DNA of 64,000 nt, from the NCBI RefSeq assembly GCF_000196015.1, contig NC_007974.2, forward strand, positions 2,108,001 through 2,172,000. The letters run 5' to 3'. Made by a program: the position numbers and the translations under genes. Below the pieces are notes generated by a model. That model saw only the letters and a list, made by a program, of their open reading frames with translations. It was not told the DNA's origin and made no database searches. How positions within the stretch are numbered: the first letter of the stretch is position 1; the number at the start of each line of letters is the position of its first letter. This document shows positions 35,401-43,006 of the stretch, in pieces. Source of the DNA: Cupriavidus metallidurans CH34 (GTDB lineage Bacteria > Pseudomonadota > Gammaproteobacteria > Burkholderiales > Burkholderiaceae).

Positions 35401-38400
35401 TCAGCGACCCCGACGCCGGCAACGGCATTATCCGGGTCACCCTGAGCGTGCTGCACGGCACACTGACGCTCACCCCCGGGGCCACGACGGTCGTCGCCGG
35501 CGCGCTGGGCACGGCCACGTTCACGCTGGAGGGCAGCCAGACCGATATCAGCGCGGCACTCGCCACGCTGCTCTACACGCCCTCGCTGAACTACAACGGC
35601 AACGAAACGCTGACCATCCGCACCGACGACCTTGGCCAGCGCGGCGATGCCAATGGAGACGGCATCCCGTTCGATCCGGTGCTGGACAACCTCACCGCCA
35701 TCAATACCCTGACCATCACGGTCATTCCGGTGAATGACCCACCGCAGGCCAATCCGGATACCGCATTTGCAACCGAGGCTGGCGGCACCGCCAACGGCAC
35801 GCCAGGCGTCAACCCGTCCGGCAACGTGCTCACCAACGACACCGACGTGGACATTGCCACGAATGGCGATGTGCTGAAGGTCGAGCGCATCGCCTTCGGC
35901 GCAAACAGTTCGGCGGTAACGAGTACGGCATCGACCGTGATTGCCGGTCTCTTCGGCACCCTGCGCATCGGCGCGAACGGCGCTTTCCAGTATGTGGTGG
36001 ACAACAACAACGCCACGGTGCAGGCGCTGCGACTGTCGACCGACACGCTGACCGAGGTCTTCACCTACACCATCAGCGACCTTGCCGGTGTCCAGAGCAC
36101 CACCACGCTGACCGTGACCATCCGTGGCGCCAATGATGCGCCGGTGGCCGGCGACGATACCGGCGACGCCACCGAGGCGGGTGGTGCGGCCAATGGCACG
36201 CCCGGTTCCGACGCCAGCGGCAACGTGCTGCTCAACGATGGCGATATCGATACCGGAGACAGCCTCACGGTGACCCGGGTGCGCACCGGCACCGAGGCGG
36301 CGGGCGGCCCGGCTTCCGTGGTTCCCCCGGGCACCACGTCCACGAACGGCGGGCTGCCCATCGCCGGTCTGTACGGCACCCTGGTGATTGGCGCCGATGG
36401 CAGCTACGTCTATCGCATCGACAACAACAATGCGCAGGTGCAGGCGCTGAATGTGGGCGACACGCTGCAAGAAGTGTTCACTTACGCAGTGACCGATGCG
36501 GGCGGTCTGAACGACACCGCCGCACTGACCATCACGATCCACGGCGCGAACGACAATCCCGTGGCGGTCGACAACGAGGCCCAGGGCTACACCGCGCGCC
36601 AACCGACGGCCAGCAACCCGGCGGGCGGCACACCGATCAACCCGGCTGGCAATGTCATCACCGACGAGCACGACCCCTCATCCATTGGCCAGGTGGACAG
36701 CGATGTCGACGATCCCGTCTCCAGCCTGGTGGTAAGCCAGATCCGCTCAGCTGGCGGCAGCGACACCCCGGTGAGCGCCGGTGGCACGACCCTGCCCGCC
36801 ACTTACGGCACGCTGGTGATCCACGCCGACGGCAGCTACACGTACCTGATCGACAACACCAATGCCGCGCTGATCGCCCTCGGCCCCAACGACACGGTGA
36901 CCGACAGCTTCGTCTACACACTGCTGGACCCGCACGGCGGAACGTCGACCGCCAACCTGAACATCATTATTCACGGTGTCAACGATGCGCCAGTGGCACT
37001 GGACGTCACGGCCACCGCGAAGGAAGCCGGTGGCGTCAATAACACCACGCCGGGCACCAAAGCAACCGGCGACGCCACGGTCAACGACATCGATCCGGAT
37101 GGCGACGCGATCTCGGTGATCAAGATCGCATTCGGCAGCACAACGCTGGATATACCCGTCGGTGGTTCGATCGACATCGCCGGCGCCTACGGCACGCTGA
37201 ACATCAACGACCATGGCGTTTTCACCTACACGGTCAATGACAGCCTGACCGCTGTCCAGGCACTGCGGCGCAGCACCGACGTGCTGATCGACACGTTCAC
37301 ATACACGGACAGCGACGGCACCCTGACCGCCCAGGCCAAAATCCGGATTCGCATTACCGGACAGAACGACAATCCGATCGGCGTCGACGATACCGCGGTC
37401 GCACGCGAAGCGGGTGGTATCGACAACAACACACCCGGCATCAATCCCTCCGATAACGTGCTGACCAACGACACCGACGTTGATCAGTATGGCGAAACCA
37501 AGACCGTGGCCGGCGCACGCGCCGGTGACAAGAGCGCAGGCGCCGTGGCCGATAGCGGCACGAACTTCATGCTGGTGACAGGCCAGTACGGCACCCTGCT
37601 GATACGCGCGGACGGCACCTACGTCTACCTGGTGGACAACAGCAACCCGATCGTCAACGCGCTGAACGTCGGCGAGTCGCGGCAGGACGTGTTCACCTAC
37701 AAGGTGCGGGATGCCGCTGGCGCGACCGATCTGGCGCAGCTCACCATCACCATCAACGGCGCCAACGATGCACCTGTTGCTGCCAGCCAGCGCGCCGATG
37801 CCATCGAGGCCGGTGGTACGCTGAACGGTACGCCGGGCGTGGACCCCGGCGGCAACCTGCTGCTGGGTCTGTACGATCCCGATACGGGCGACACCGCCGC
37901 AGTCACCGCGTTCCGCACTGGCGCCGTCAACGACAACGGCGGCACGGTGGGCACGCTCGGCACCTACCTGCAAGGGCGTTATGGCGTCTTGTTGGTGAAT
38001 GCCGACGGCACCTACCAGTACGTGGTGGACAACAACAACCCGGTGGTGGAACGGCTGCGCACCAACTTCGATACGCTGACCGACGTCTTCACCTTCACGG
38101 TCACGGATGCCGGCGGTCTGAGCAACGCCGCCGAGCTGCACGTCACCATCCACGGGCGCGACGACGCGCCGGTCGCCAAGCCGGACACGGGTGAGGCAAT
38201 CGAAGCAGGCGGCACGTTCAACGGCACGCCCGGCAAGCCAGCCACGGGCAACGTGCTGATCAACGACGCCGATGTGGACGCGGGCGACACCAAGGCCGTC
38301 AGCGCCTTCCAGACTGCGGCAGGTGTCGGGGGTACCGTGGGTGCAAGCCTGACCGGGCTGTATGGCTCGCTCACACTGTCGGCCAATGGCGACTACGTCT

Positions 38401-40676
38401 ACAACATCAACGATGCGCTGACCGCCGTGCAGGCCCTAAAACCGGGCGACACGCTGACCGAGACGTTCACCTACACCGTACGCGATACGGCCGGGCTGAC
38501 CAGTACCGCCACGCTGACGATCAACATCCGGGGGCGATACGACGCACCCGTTGCCGTTGACGATGCCGCGGACGCCACCCCTGCCACCTCCGATACCCCA
38601 CCAGTGGACGCCACCGGCAACGTGGTGACCAACGACAAGGATGTGGACGCCAACGATAGCCGGACCGTCACCGGCATCCGATCCGGCGCCGAAAGCACCG
38701 GCGCGACGCTGCAGGACATGTCGGGCAAGGTGCGTATCAACGGTCTCTACGGCTGGCTCGACATCGATCCGACCGGGCAGTTCCAGTACCACGCCGACGA
38801 AACCAATACCATCGTGGCGGCACTGGCGCCGGGACAAACGCTGGTGGAGCGCTTCACCTACCGCCTGGCGGACGGCGGCGGCCTGACCGACACCGCCGAG
38901 TTGGCCATCACGATCCACGGCATCAACGACCGGCCGGTCGCCTCCGACGTGATCACGCTGGCGCGCGAGGCAGGCGGCGTGGCCAATGGCACGGTGGGAC
39001 GCAACCCGAGCGGCGTCGCCACCTTCAACGACGTCGACCCGGAAGGTGGGCCCCTGACCATCGTCGCCCTGCGTACCGGGACCGAGAACGGCAAAGGGAC
39101 CAGCGGCATCGTGGGCGTCCCGCTGCGCGGGCAGTACGGCACCCTGGTGATGGGTGCGGACGGTCGCTTTACCTATACCGTCGATAACAACCTGCCCGAA
39201 ATCCAGGCGCTGCGGATGTTGCTCGACGGGCTGGTAGACACCTTCACCTACACGGTCAGCGACGACCACGGCGCCACGGATCAGGCCACGCTGCGCGTAC
39301 TGATCCTTGGCCAGAACGACAACCCGGTGGCGCATGACGATGCCGGCAACGCCATCGAAGCCGGTGGCCAACACAACGCCACGCCAGGCGCGGATGCCAC
39401 GGGCAATGTGCTCGACAACGACACCGATGTCGACCAGTATGGCGAGACCAAGGCCGTCACCGCCATCAATGGCCCGCTTGGCGCGGGCGCGGTGGCGGGT
39501 ACCACGGCGGGCCGCTACGGCACGCTGACGGTACAGGCCGATGGGAGCTACCGGTACGTGATCGATAACGACAACGCCGCGGTGCAGGCGTTGCGCACGT
39601 CGGACGAAACGCTGACGGAGACCTTCGTCTACGTAGTGGCCGACCGCGCGGGCGCCACGGCCACGGCAACGCTGACCATCACGATTCACGGCCAGAACGA
39701 CGCACCCGTGGCGCGTGACGACAGCAACAACGTCGACAATATCCACGGGCAGCCGATCACCAGCGGCAACGTGCTGCCGAACGACGCCGACGTCGACACC
39801 GGCGACCAGCTCACCGTGGTTGGCATCCGGCCCGGCGCGAAGGACGCGGGCGGCGCATCAACGCCGCCCGGCACGCGCATTGCCGGAAGCTACGGCTACC
39901 TGCAGATCAATGCCGACGGCAGCTATACCTACGAAATCGACCTGACCAATCCGGCCGTGCAGGCCGCGGCCGGGCGCGGCAGCATCCTCAAGGATGTCTT
40001 CACCTACACGATCGCCGACCGCGCGGGCGCGACGGATTCTGCGCAACTGGTCATCTCGCTCAATATCGACGCGCCTTACGTGCCGCCGCCAAGCCCCGGC
40101 GACCACGAGTACTTCCTGCACGACGAATGGCACCGGGACCGGTTCGGCACCACCCTCGGCGTCGATCCGGTGGTGTACGTCACGCCCGAGGTGCGGAGCA
40201 TCTTCCCAGTTCACCAGCGCAACGACAGCCTGCTGCGCGGCGAGAACCTGGACATGGTGACGCCGCCGCATATCCAGTCGCCCTCGCTGGCGGCAGGTCT
40301 CGGGATGACGTCGGGAGAGTTCCTGCGGCCCGCGTTGCGGCAACTCGAAGCGATCGTGCAGTTCGAAGCGGAACGCACGGCCGGGCGGCACGGCATCGTG
40401 TCGCTGTCCGCCGATGGGCTGCTGCGCGATCCGTCGGTCTTCGCGCTCAAGGGCATCGAGGCCCGCCCCGAGAAGGTGGCCCCTTCGGACGGCAAGCATG
40501 ACAAGCGCGGCAAGGCCACGAAACCGCACCCGGGCCGCCATGCCTCGCCACTCACGGAACCTGCGCGCCCCGCAGCCTCCTTCACCGATCAAATCCGCCA
40601 ACTGGCGTCGCGGCCCAGCACGGTGGCCGCCCTGTCCCACGCCAACAACAGCACCAACGAAGATGCGAAAAAGTAG
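29424..40676 (+). CDS. Giant DUF4347 / DUF11 / VCBS-repeat surface protein with N-terminal LEPR motif
   Basis: 3750 residues. Residues 18-27 read LEPRLLYDAA, the LEPR-type motif found at the start of many huge secreted repeat proteins; there is no Sec signal peptide. DUF4347 follows (about 65-230: IQILGHGNPGEITLGTSQL, ILLYGCRSGAGDSGEAL). From about 230 to 1850 come DUF11/isopeptide-type beta domains, then an SdrD-B-like domain (DANGFYSFGVLGRG) and a cadherin-like domain. About 2100-3545 are eleven VCBS-type repeats (NDAPVA...EAGG...GNVLxND). The last ~200 residues are unique and charged, with no RTX nonapeptides. It should be an exported adhesin or cell-surface fibre. The TolC-like gene overlaps its end. 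Weak ribosome site. Confidence 0.9.
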   Translation: MKPEAALKFQPSSRTLALEPRLLYDAAAGAAVEQQHLQQQAQPDAARTAPTDAHAPAPDSHAATQQLLVIDARINGANELAQSATPGTRVVVVAAGQDGVAAIQAALEQLGQVSSIQILGHGNPGEITLGTSQLTAASADTNRTAEWASHLSAGADILLYGCRSGAGDSGEALIQRLAAVTGADVAASTNDTGSAAAGGDWTLEKSTGPIESHLDINADELAHYNGLLANASPTTTLGSSGETILLGGTATFEVTFTNPSSQPGYAPYIDVLLPATGYDGDDGATFVSATYQGIALNAQIITFGADGTAVHPIAKDASGNPLILRAADYGYRAGDQLVVLELPYASFGNGQPSATVDLTVKLSELADANQPHVISVRGGFQYGNDALDNPTQDPTLIEASWDTYTLESTPLEITQTVDMVEGETVTGQNFPHSLTVTTTPAPGQTLHNVQVTQDLPDTIRVESITPGAGGLVLSITLADGTVVTGQTAIANALAGGAYLRSYTVVYPTLTQATNTVVGFYVGDTDSTGTPILDPISGASKTITVGAPHVSADWQPLDPRDVPQTPPPFVVVTDDGDPVTFTAKSITLHKSAALANDTGVAGVSPGDTLQFRYDIAVSDYFAFGQTLLHNGQLTVTDHLGDGMTFSGTPVITFRQNGVTYTVPLVYTIGAKGPGGTTITFDLATSIRNAGLPIAILAGDLSGDSTLQSGTIATVIYNAVIDEAYQTTYPQSEINEGDSLGNNALITGTVVIGPFNLGGTDTDDSQTTVTVPTSQVDVAVTQINGTTPPASYDLHPGDTVTFRLSYDLVTGDYENFKLSAFLPLPLFDAAVAWSNGTGINQWSYGSGDTHPGSVLSVSGGAGNSVVFNFGNFILSGSAAGQNRIELVFTMRVSDQPFADQRSISVVGQSSQTTTITQQVLVSTDVEEVHSVAEPVLSIKHGVVSSTHGTVTGTTGTWAAAGSAGAAFTQPMTDINAVEGTVTGIDAGDVVRLATAIENTGGGGAYDVVTTLTLPPNLTFLNGSLAAANLRISRGDGTLLQAGVDYSVSGNTITFLDAGNQATFLSGRPGSANDVAGTNMVIITYDTVVTQSVLAGQNLQTVAALTNYASINGGTDFTPTDLTDTADELAALPVVTKVFAGGGSTPAESDSSASHTTGANLVIGESMLYDIVVTLPEGSTQNLRLTDIVPDGLTLDTSFGNGGYQLIITRAGSAALAADFAGSVNVASISPVGGAAGADGTDMQLTFSASSAIGDNNTANNSFVIRVRLVASNVIGNQAGRQLANNAAITFTDPDGDVPNGATGVDRGIALTGTQPTVTIVEPTLTVRQDVTSTGTIAGVDRGDQMTYTITLRNGTSSSDFNAYDVWFVDNLPEELINVQITGVTLSGGATISGPGDFVIVNGVLQSAPGTKLDIPRGGAVAIQFTGTLSILTGLSGTVDNQVNVTWTSLDGANTGERTGTDGVLNSGVLNDYQINNVNATRVAAGSSISHVGGDPDTPLGPTVVDQEDVAVGEIIHYRVAFVVPEGVVLDGSVQIYLPEGLTFLNDGSAAISFISDPNSSGTPGLTTTLGNLAVGGTLYLNGGVTSSGQTLLQADLGGQLRAQGIVNTSLIDTSNGRVIVLPLGSLVNLNQDPDFEGFYFEFNVRVDNTANVAAGALLPVHADFLSEGQLRTSTAQVVERVVEPRIVDLDKSVVAFDPGVGSAFGQATYSVSFSNSGTTAAHDVVLTDSLPPGGQALTVQGVVVNGVTYSPGALPPGFTLTNTGTQVTLNIDYMPQGGKVSLIYSASLPNNTLLADTAATVTYTSLSNAFTTFGGSNVGPAGSATGERTGSLVGPNNYQDSDAAGVSYVSGTLWNDTDSATSSSAPDGPAIARQTVTLTWGGADNNLDTTADNQTWTTTTDANGFYSFGVLGRGVFRIDAPPTIVLATPTGTVNARIDSDPSSPLARVQFSGGDSGAAVAGNVGYVERNDPPINILPASPSTLEDNALPIVGLAVSDPDAGNGIIRVTLSVLHGTLTLTPGATTVVAGALGTATFTLEGSQTDISAALATLLYTPSLNYNGNETLTIRTDDLGQRGDANGDGIPFDPVLDNLTAINTLTITVIPVNDPPQANPDTAFATEAGGTANGTPGVNPSGNVLTNDTDVDIATNGDVLKVERIAFGANSSAVTSTASTVIAGLFGTLRIGANGAFQYVVDNNNATVQALRLSTDTLTEVFTYTISDLAGVQSTTTLTVTIRGANDAPVAGDDTGDATEAGGAANGTPGSDASGNVLLNDGDIDTGDSLTVTRVRTGTEAAGGPASVVPPGTTSTNGGLPIAGLYGTLVIGADGSYVYRIDNNNAQVQALNVGDTLQEVFTYAVTDAGGLNDTAALTITIHGANDNPVAVDNEAQGYTARQPTASNPAGGTPINPAGNVITDEHDPSSIGQVDSDVDDPVSSLVVSQIRSAGGSDTPVSAGGTTLPATYGTLVIHADGSYTYLIDNTNAALIALGPNDTVTDSFVYTLLDPHGGTSTANLNIIIHGVNDAPVALDVTATAKEAGGVNNTTPGTKATGDATVNDIDPDGDAISVIKIAFGSTTLDIPVGGSIDIAGAYGTLNINDHGVFTYTVNDSLTAVQALRRSTDVLIDTFTYTDSDGTLTAQAKIRIRITGQNDNPIGVDDTAVAREAGGIDNNTPGINPSDNVLTNDTDVDQYGETKTVAGARAGDKSAGAVADSGTNFMLVTGQYGTLLIRADGTYVYLVDNSNPIVNALNVGESRQDVFTYKVRDAAGATDLAQLTITINGANDAPVAASQRADAIEAGGTLNGTPGVDPGGNLLLGLYDPDTGDTAAVTAFRTGAVNDNGGTVGTLGTYLQGRYGVLLVNADGTYQYVVDNNNPVVERLRTNFDTLTDVFTFTVTDAGGLSNAAELHVTIHGRDDAPVAKPDTGEAIEAGGTFNGTPGKPATGNVLINDADVDAGDTKAVSAFQTAAGVGGTVGASLTGLYGSLTLSANGDYVYNINDALTAVQALKPGDTLTETFTYTVRDTAGLTSTATLTINIRGRYDAPVAVDDAADATPATSDTPPVDATGNVVTNDKDVDANDSRTVTGIRSGAESTGATLQDMSGKVRINGLYGWLDIDPTGQFQYHADETNTIVAALAPGQTLVERFTYRLADGGGLTDTAELAITIHGINDRPVASDVITLAREAGGVANGTVGRNPSGVATFNDVDPEGGPLTIVALRTGTENGKGTSGIVGVPLRGQYGTLVMGADGRFTYTVDNNLPEIQALRMLLDGLVDTFTYTVSDDHGATDQATLRVLILGQNDNPVAHDDAGNAIEAGGQHNATPGADATGNVLDNDTDVDQYGETKAVTAINGPLGAGAVAGTTAGRYGTLTVQADGSYRYVIDNDNAAVQALRTSDETLTETFVYVVADRAGATATATLTITIHGQNDAPVARDDSNNVDNIHGQPITSGNVLPNDADVDTGDQLTVVGIRPGAKDAGGASTPPGTRIAGSYGYLQINADGSYTYEIDLTNPAVQAAAGRGSILKDVFTYTIADRAGATDSAQLVISLNIDAPYVPPPSPGDHEYFLHDEWHRDRFGTTLGVDPVVYVTPEVRSIFPVHQRNDSLLRGENLDMVTPPHIQSPSLAAGLGMTSGEFLRPALRQLEAIVQFEAERTAGRHGIVSLSADGLLRDPSVFALKGIEARPEKVAPSDGKHDKRGKATKPHPGRHASPLTEPARPAASFTDQIRQLASRPSTVAALSHANNSTNEDAKK
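35730..40062 (+). repeat. Eleven tandem VCBS-type repeats of about 390 bp
   Basis: Units begin near 35730, 36130, 36546, 36978, 37364, 37762, 38158, 38536, 38923, 39313 and 39693. Each opens with a variant of NDAPVA followed by EAGG, GTPG and GNVLTNDTDVD, and closes with VFTYTVxDxxG and TLTITIHG. Units 5 and 10 share the longest identical stretch (NDTDVDQYGETK). Confidence 0.88.
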
Positions 40677-42183
40677 CCAGCCCCTAGCCATCGCACTTGC
40701 TGCCACGCTGCTGACCACCGCCTGCTCCACAGCGCCTAGCGTGCCCCAGCCCTACTCGAAGGAGGAAGTACGCCAGCGCGTGGAAGAAGATCGGCGCGGC
40801 ATGTACAGCGACCAGGAACCCGTCACCCGCCCGATCACGTTCTACGAAGCCGCCGCGCGCGCGCTCAAGTACAACCTCGACTATCGCCTCAAGCTGATGG
40901 AGAGCACGTTGTCGCGGCAGCTTGTGGACGTGACCAAGCACGACATGCTGCCGAAGCTCGTGGCATCCGCTGGCTACACGCATCGGTCGAACGACTCGGG
41001 AGGTGTCTCGGTGGGGATCCAGGACGGTCAGATCAGCCTGCGGCCCTCCACCTCCGAACAGCGTTACCACCGTCTGGCCGATCTCGACCTGACGTGGAGC
41101 ACGCTGGATTTCCTGGTGGCCTACGAACGGACCCAGCAAAAGGCCGATCAGGTGCTGATGGCCGAGGAGCGCCGTCGCAAGGTCGTGCAGAACGTGCTGC
41201 AGGATGTCCGCAATGCCTACTGGCGCGCGCTTGGCGCGCAACGTCTGATCGGCCAGGTCGACGCATTGCTGAACAAGGTTCGCCAGGGTCTGAAGGCCGC
41301 GCAGGAAGCCGACGAAAAGGGCCTGCTGCCGCGCCAGCAGGCGCTGGCCTATCAGCGCGCGCTGCTCGATGCCGTCAGCCTGCTGTCGGCGCGGCGTCAG
41401 GACCTGGAACTGGCGCGCGCGGAACTGGCCGCCCTGATGTCGCTGCCGCCGGACCAGCCTTTCACGCTTGCCGACGAGGCCGAGCAGCGCATGCCGAACG
41501 ATCGGTTTGACGTCGCCGGGTTGGAACAGATGGCGCTCGAAAGCCGGCCGGAGATCATGGAAGAGTGGTACCGCAAGCGCGTCACCGACAACGACATCAA
41601 GATCGCCAAGGCCGAACTGTGGCCCAGCCTGTCCGTCGACCTGGGCGGCCACTACGACTCGAACGCCTACCTCTACAACAACGCGTGGTCCGCGATCGGC
41701 CTGCGCCTGTCGTACAACATCTTCAACCTGCTCAAGATCCCCGTGCTCAACGAGGCGCAGGACAGCCAGAACAAGGTAGGCGACCTGCGCCGCATGTCGC
41801 TGTCCATGGCCGTGCTCACGCAGGTGCGCGTGGCGCTGCAACGCTACCACCTGGCACTCGAGCAGCTCGATTTCGCCGAGGAAAGCCTGCAGGTTGACAA
41901 CCGCCTGCGCAGATTCGCCGAGGCCAGCGCCCAGGTATCGGCCGACTCGAGACTCGAGTTCATCCGTGCCGATGCGCGCATGTTGCTGGCGCAATACCAG
42001 CGCTACGCCGCCTACTCGGAGGCGCAGGCCGCCTGGGGACGTCTCTACAACTCGGTTGGCCTCGACGTCATGCCGGACGCGATCGCCAGCCATGACGTCC
42101 CGACCCTCGCATCGGAGATCGAACAGACCATGCAGGGCTGGCAACAGAAGCTCTACCCAAGCGCCGTCGATAGCAAATCATGA
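40663..42183 (+). CDS. TolC-like outer-membrane channel lipoprotein
   Basis: 506 residues from ATG 40663, which lies inside the last codons of the giant gene (14-base overlap). I chose this start because the lipoprotein signal MRKSSQPLAIALAATLLTTACS begins here; the frame open to 40414 is a shadow. The body is the paired-helix TolC pattern: ITFYEAAARALKYNLDYRLKLMES, DLTWSTLDFLVAYERTQQ, QNVLQDVRNAYWRALGAQRLIGQVDALLNKVRQGLKAAQEADEKGLLPRQQALAYQRALLDA. It should form the outer-membrane exit for the upstream giant protein. The next gene overlaps its stop by 4 bases. Confidence 0.9.
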   Translation: MRKSSQPLAIALAATLLTTACSTAPSVPQPYSKEEVRQRVEEDRRGMYSDQEPVTRPITFYEAAARALKYNLDYRLKLMESTLSRQLVDVTKHDMLPKLVASAGYTHRSNDSGGVSVGIQDGQISLRPSTSEQRYHRLADLDLTWSTLDFLVAYERTQQKADQVLMAEERRRKVVQNVLQDVRNAYWRALGAQRLIGQVDALLNKVRQGLKAAQEADEKGLLPRQQALAYQRALLDAVSLLSARRQDLELARAELAALMSLPPDQPFTLADEAEQRMPNDRFDVAGLEQMALESRPEIMEEWYRKRVTDNDIKIAKAELWPSLSVDLGGHYDSNAYLYNNAWSAIGLRLSYNIFNLLKIPVLNEAQDSQNKVGDLRRMSLSMAVLTQVRVALQRYHLALEQLDFAEESLQVDNRLRRFAEASAQVSADSRLEFIRADARMLLAQYQRYAAYSEAQAAWGRLYNSVGLDVMPDAIASHDVPTLASEIEQTMQGWQQKLYPSAVDSKS

Positions 42184-43001
42184 GCAACGCATCATCTCGC
42201 TTTTCGTTCCGTCTTTCCGGTCTTTCCGGTCTTTCCGGTCTTTCCGGGCTTGCTGGTCTCGCCGTTGTCTCGGCCGCCCTGTTCCCAGGCGTAGCAGTCG
42301 GCGCCAACGATCCGTCGCCGCCCAGCCGGGCCGTTGACCCCGGCGCCATTCGGGTGCTGCTCAGCGCGGACCCCGAAACAACGATGGCCGCCACGATGAA
42401 TGGCACGGTCCAGAGCCTGGGCGTCACCCTCGGTCAGACCATTACCAAAGGACGGCCGCTGGTGCAGATGGACTGCGCCGAGCCGCGCGCGCGGCTGGGC
42501 ATGGCCGATGCCGAACTGGCCGGCGCGCGCGAAACGCTCACGGCCAAGTCCGCGCTGCGCAAGCTCGACGCAGTGGGCGACATGGAGCTCAACCTCGCCA
42601 AGTCAGCCGCCGACCGGGCCTCCGCCGCTGTAGCACTGGCGCGCACACAGGTGGCCTACTGCACGGTAGCCGCGCCGTTCTCGGGCAGGGTGGCCCGCGT
42701 CTATGTGCGTCCGCATGAAAGCGTCAACGCCGGCGCGCCGCTGCTCGACCTGGTCAGCGATGGACCGCTCAAGTTGCGCCTGAACGTGCCATCGCGGATG
42801 CTGCGCGACCTGCGCATTGGCAGCCAGTTCAACGTCAACGTCACCGAGACAGGCAAAAGCTACACGGCCAAGGTGTCGGCCATCAACGCCAGGGTGGATG
42901 CCGTGGAGCAGTCGATCGAGATCGAGGGTCGCCTGACGGCGCCAGCGGCGGAGCTGCTGCCTGGCATGAGCGGCGTGGCCCAGTTCCAGCAGACGAAGTA
43001 A
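42180..43001 (+). CDS. Periplasmic adaptor (short HlyD/RND-type)
   Basis: 273 residues, starting in the ATGA overlap with the TolC-like gene. The signal peptide contains four LSG repeats (RLSGLSGLSGLSGLAGLAVVSAA), encoded by a 9-bp tandem repeat. The mature protein has a barrel-sandwich (lipoyl) half (MAATMNGTVQSLGVTLGQTITKGRPLVQMD), a short hairpin, the second half (YCTVAAPFSGRVARVYVRPHESVNAGAPLLDLV) and a beta-barrel domain. It is short, with a reduced helical hairpin. It lacks an inner-membrane helix, so it would be a soluble periplasmic link between channel and inner-membrane parts. Confidence 0.88.
   Translation: MSNASSRFSFRLSGLSGLSGLSGLAGLAVVSAALFPGVAVGANDPSPPSRAVDPGAIRVLLSADPETTMAATMNGTVQSLGVTLGQTITKGRPLVQMDCAEPRARLGMADAELAGARETLTAKSALRKLDAVGDMELNLAKSAADRASAAVALARTQVAYCTVAAPFSGRVARVYVRPHESVNAGAPLLDLVSDGPLKLRLNVPSRMLRDLRIGSQFNVNVTETGKSYTAKVSAINARVDAVEQSIEIEGRLTAPAAELLPGMSGVAQFQQTK
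42211..42246 (+). repeat. 9-bp tandem repeat (x4) in a signal-peptide coding region
   Basis: GTCTTTCCG is repeated four times without change. Each unit adds three residues (LSG, read in frame) to the hydrophobic core of the adaptor's signal peptide. Gain or loss of a unit would keep the frame. Confidence 0.93.
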
Positions 43002-43006
43002 CGCCC

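Noticed and set aside
40414..40662. Upstream extension of the TolC-like gene by 83 codons
   Set aside because: It lies wholly within the giant gene, is Arg/Pro/Ser-rich like an out-of-frame shadow, and would bury the lipoprotein signal that starts at 40663.
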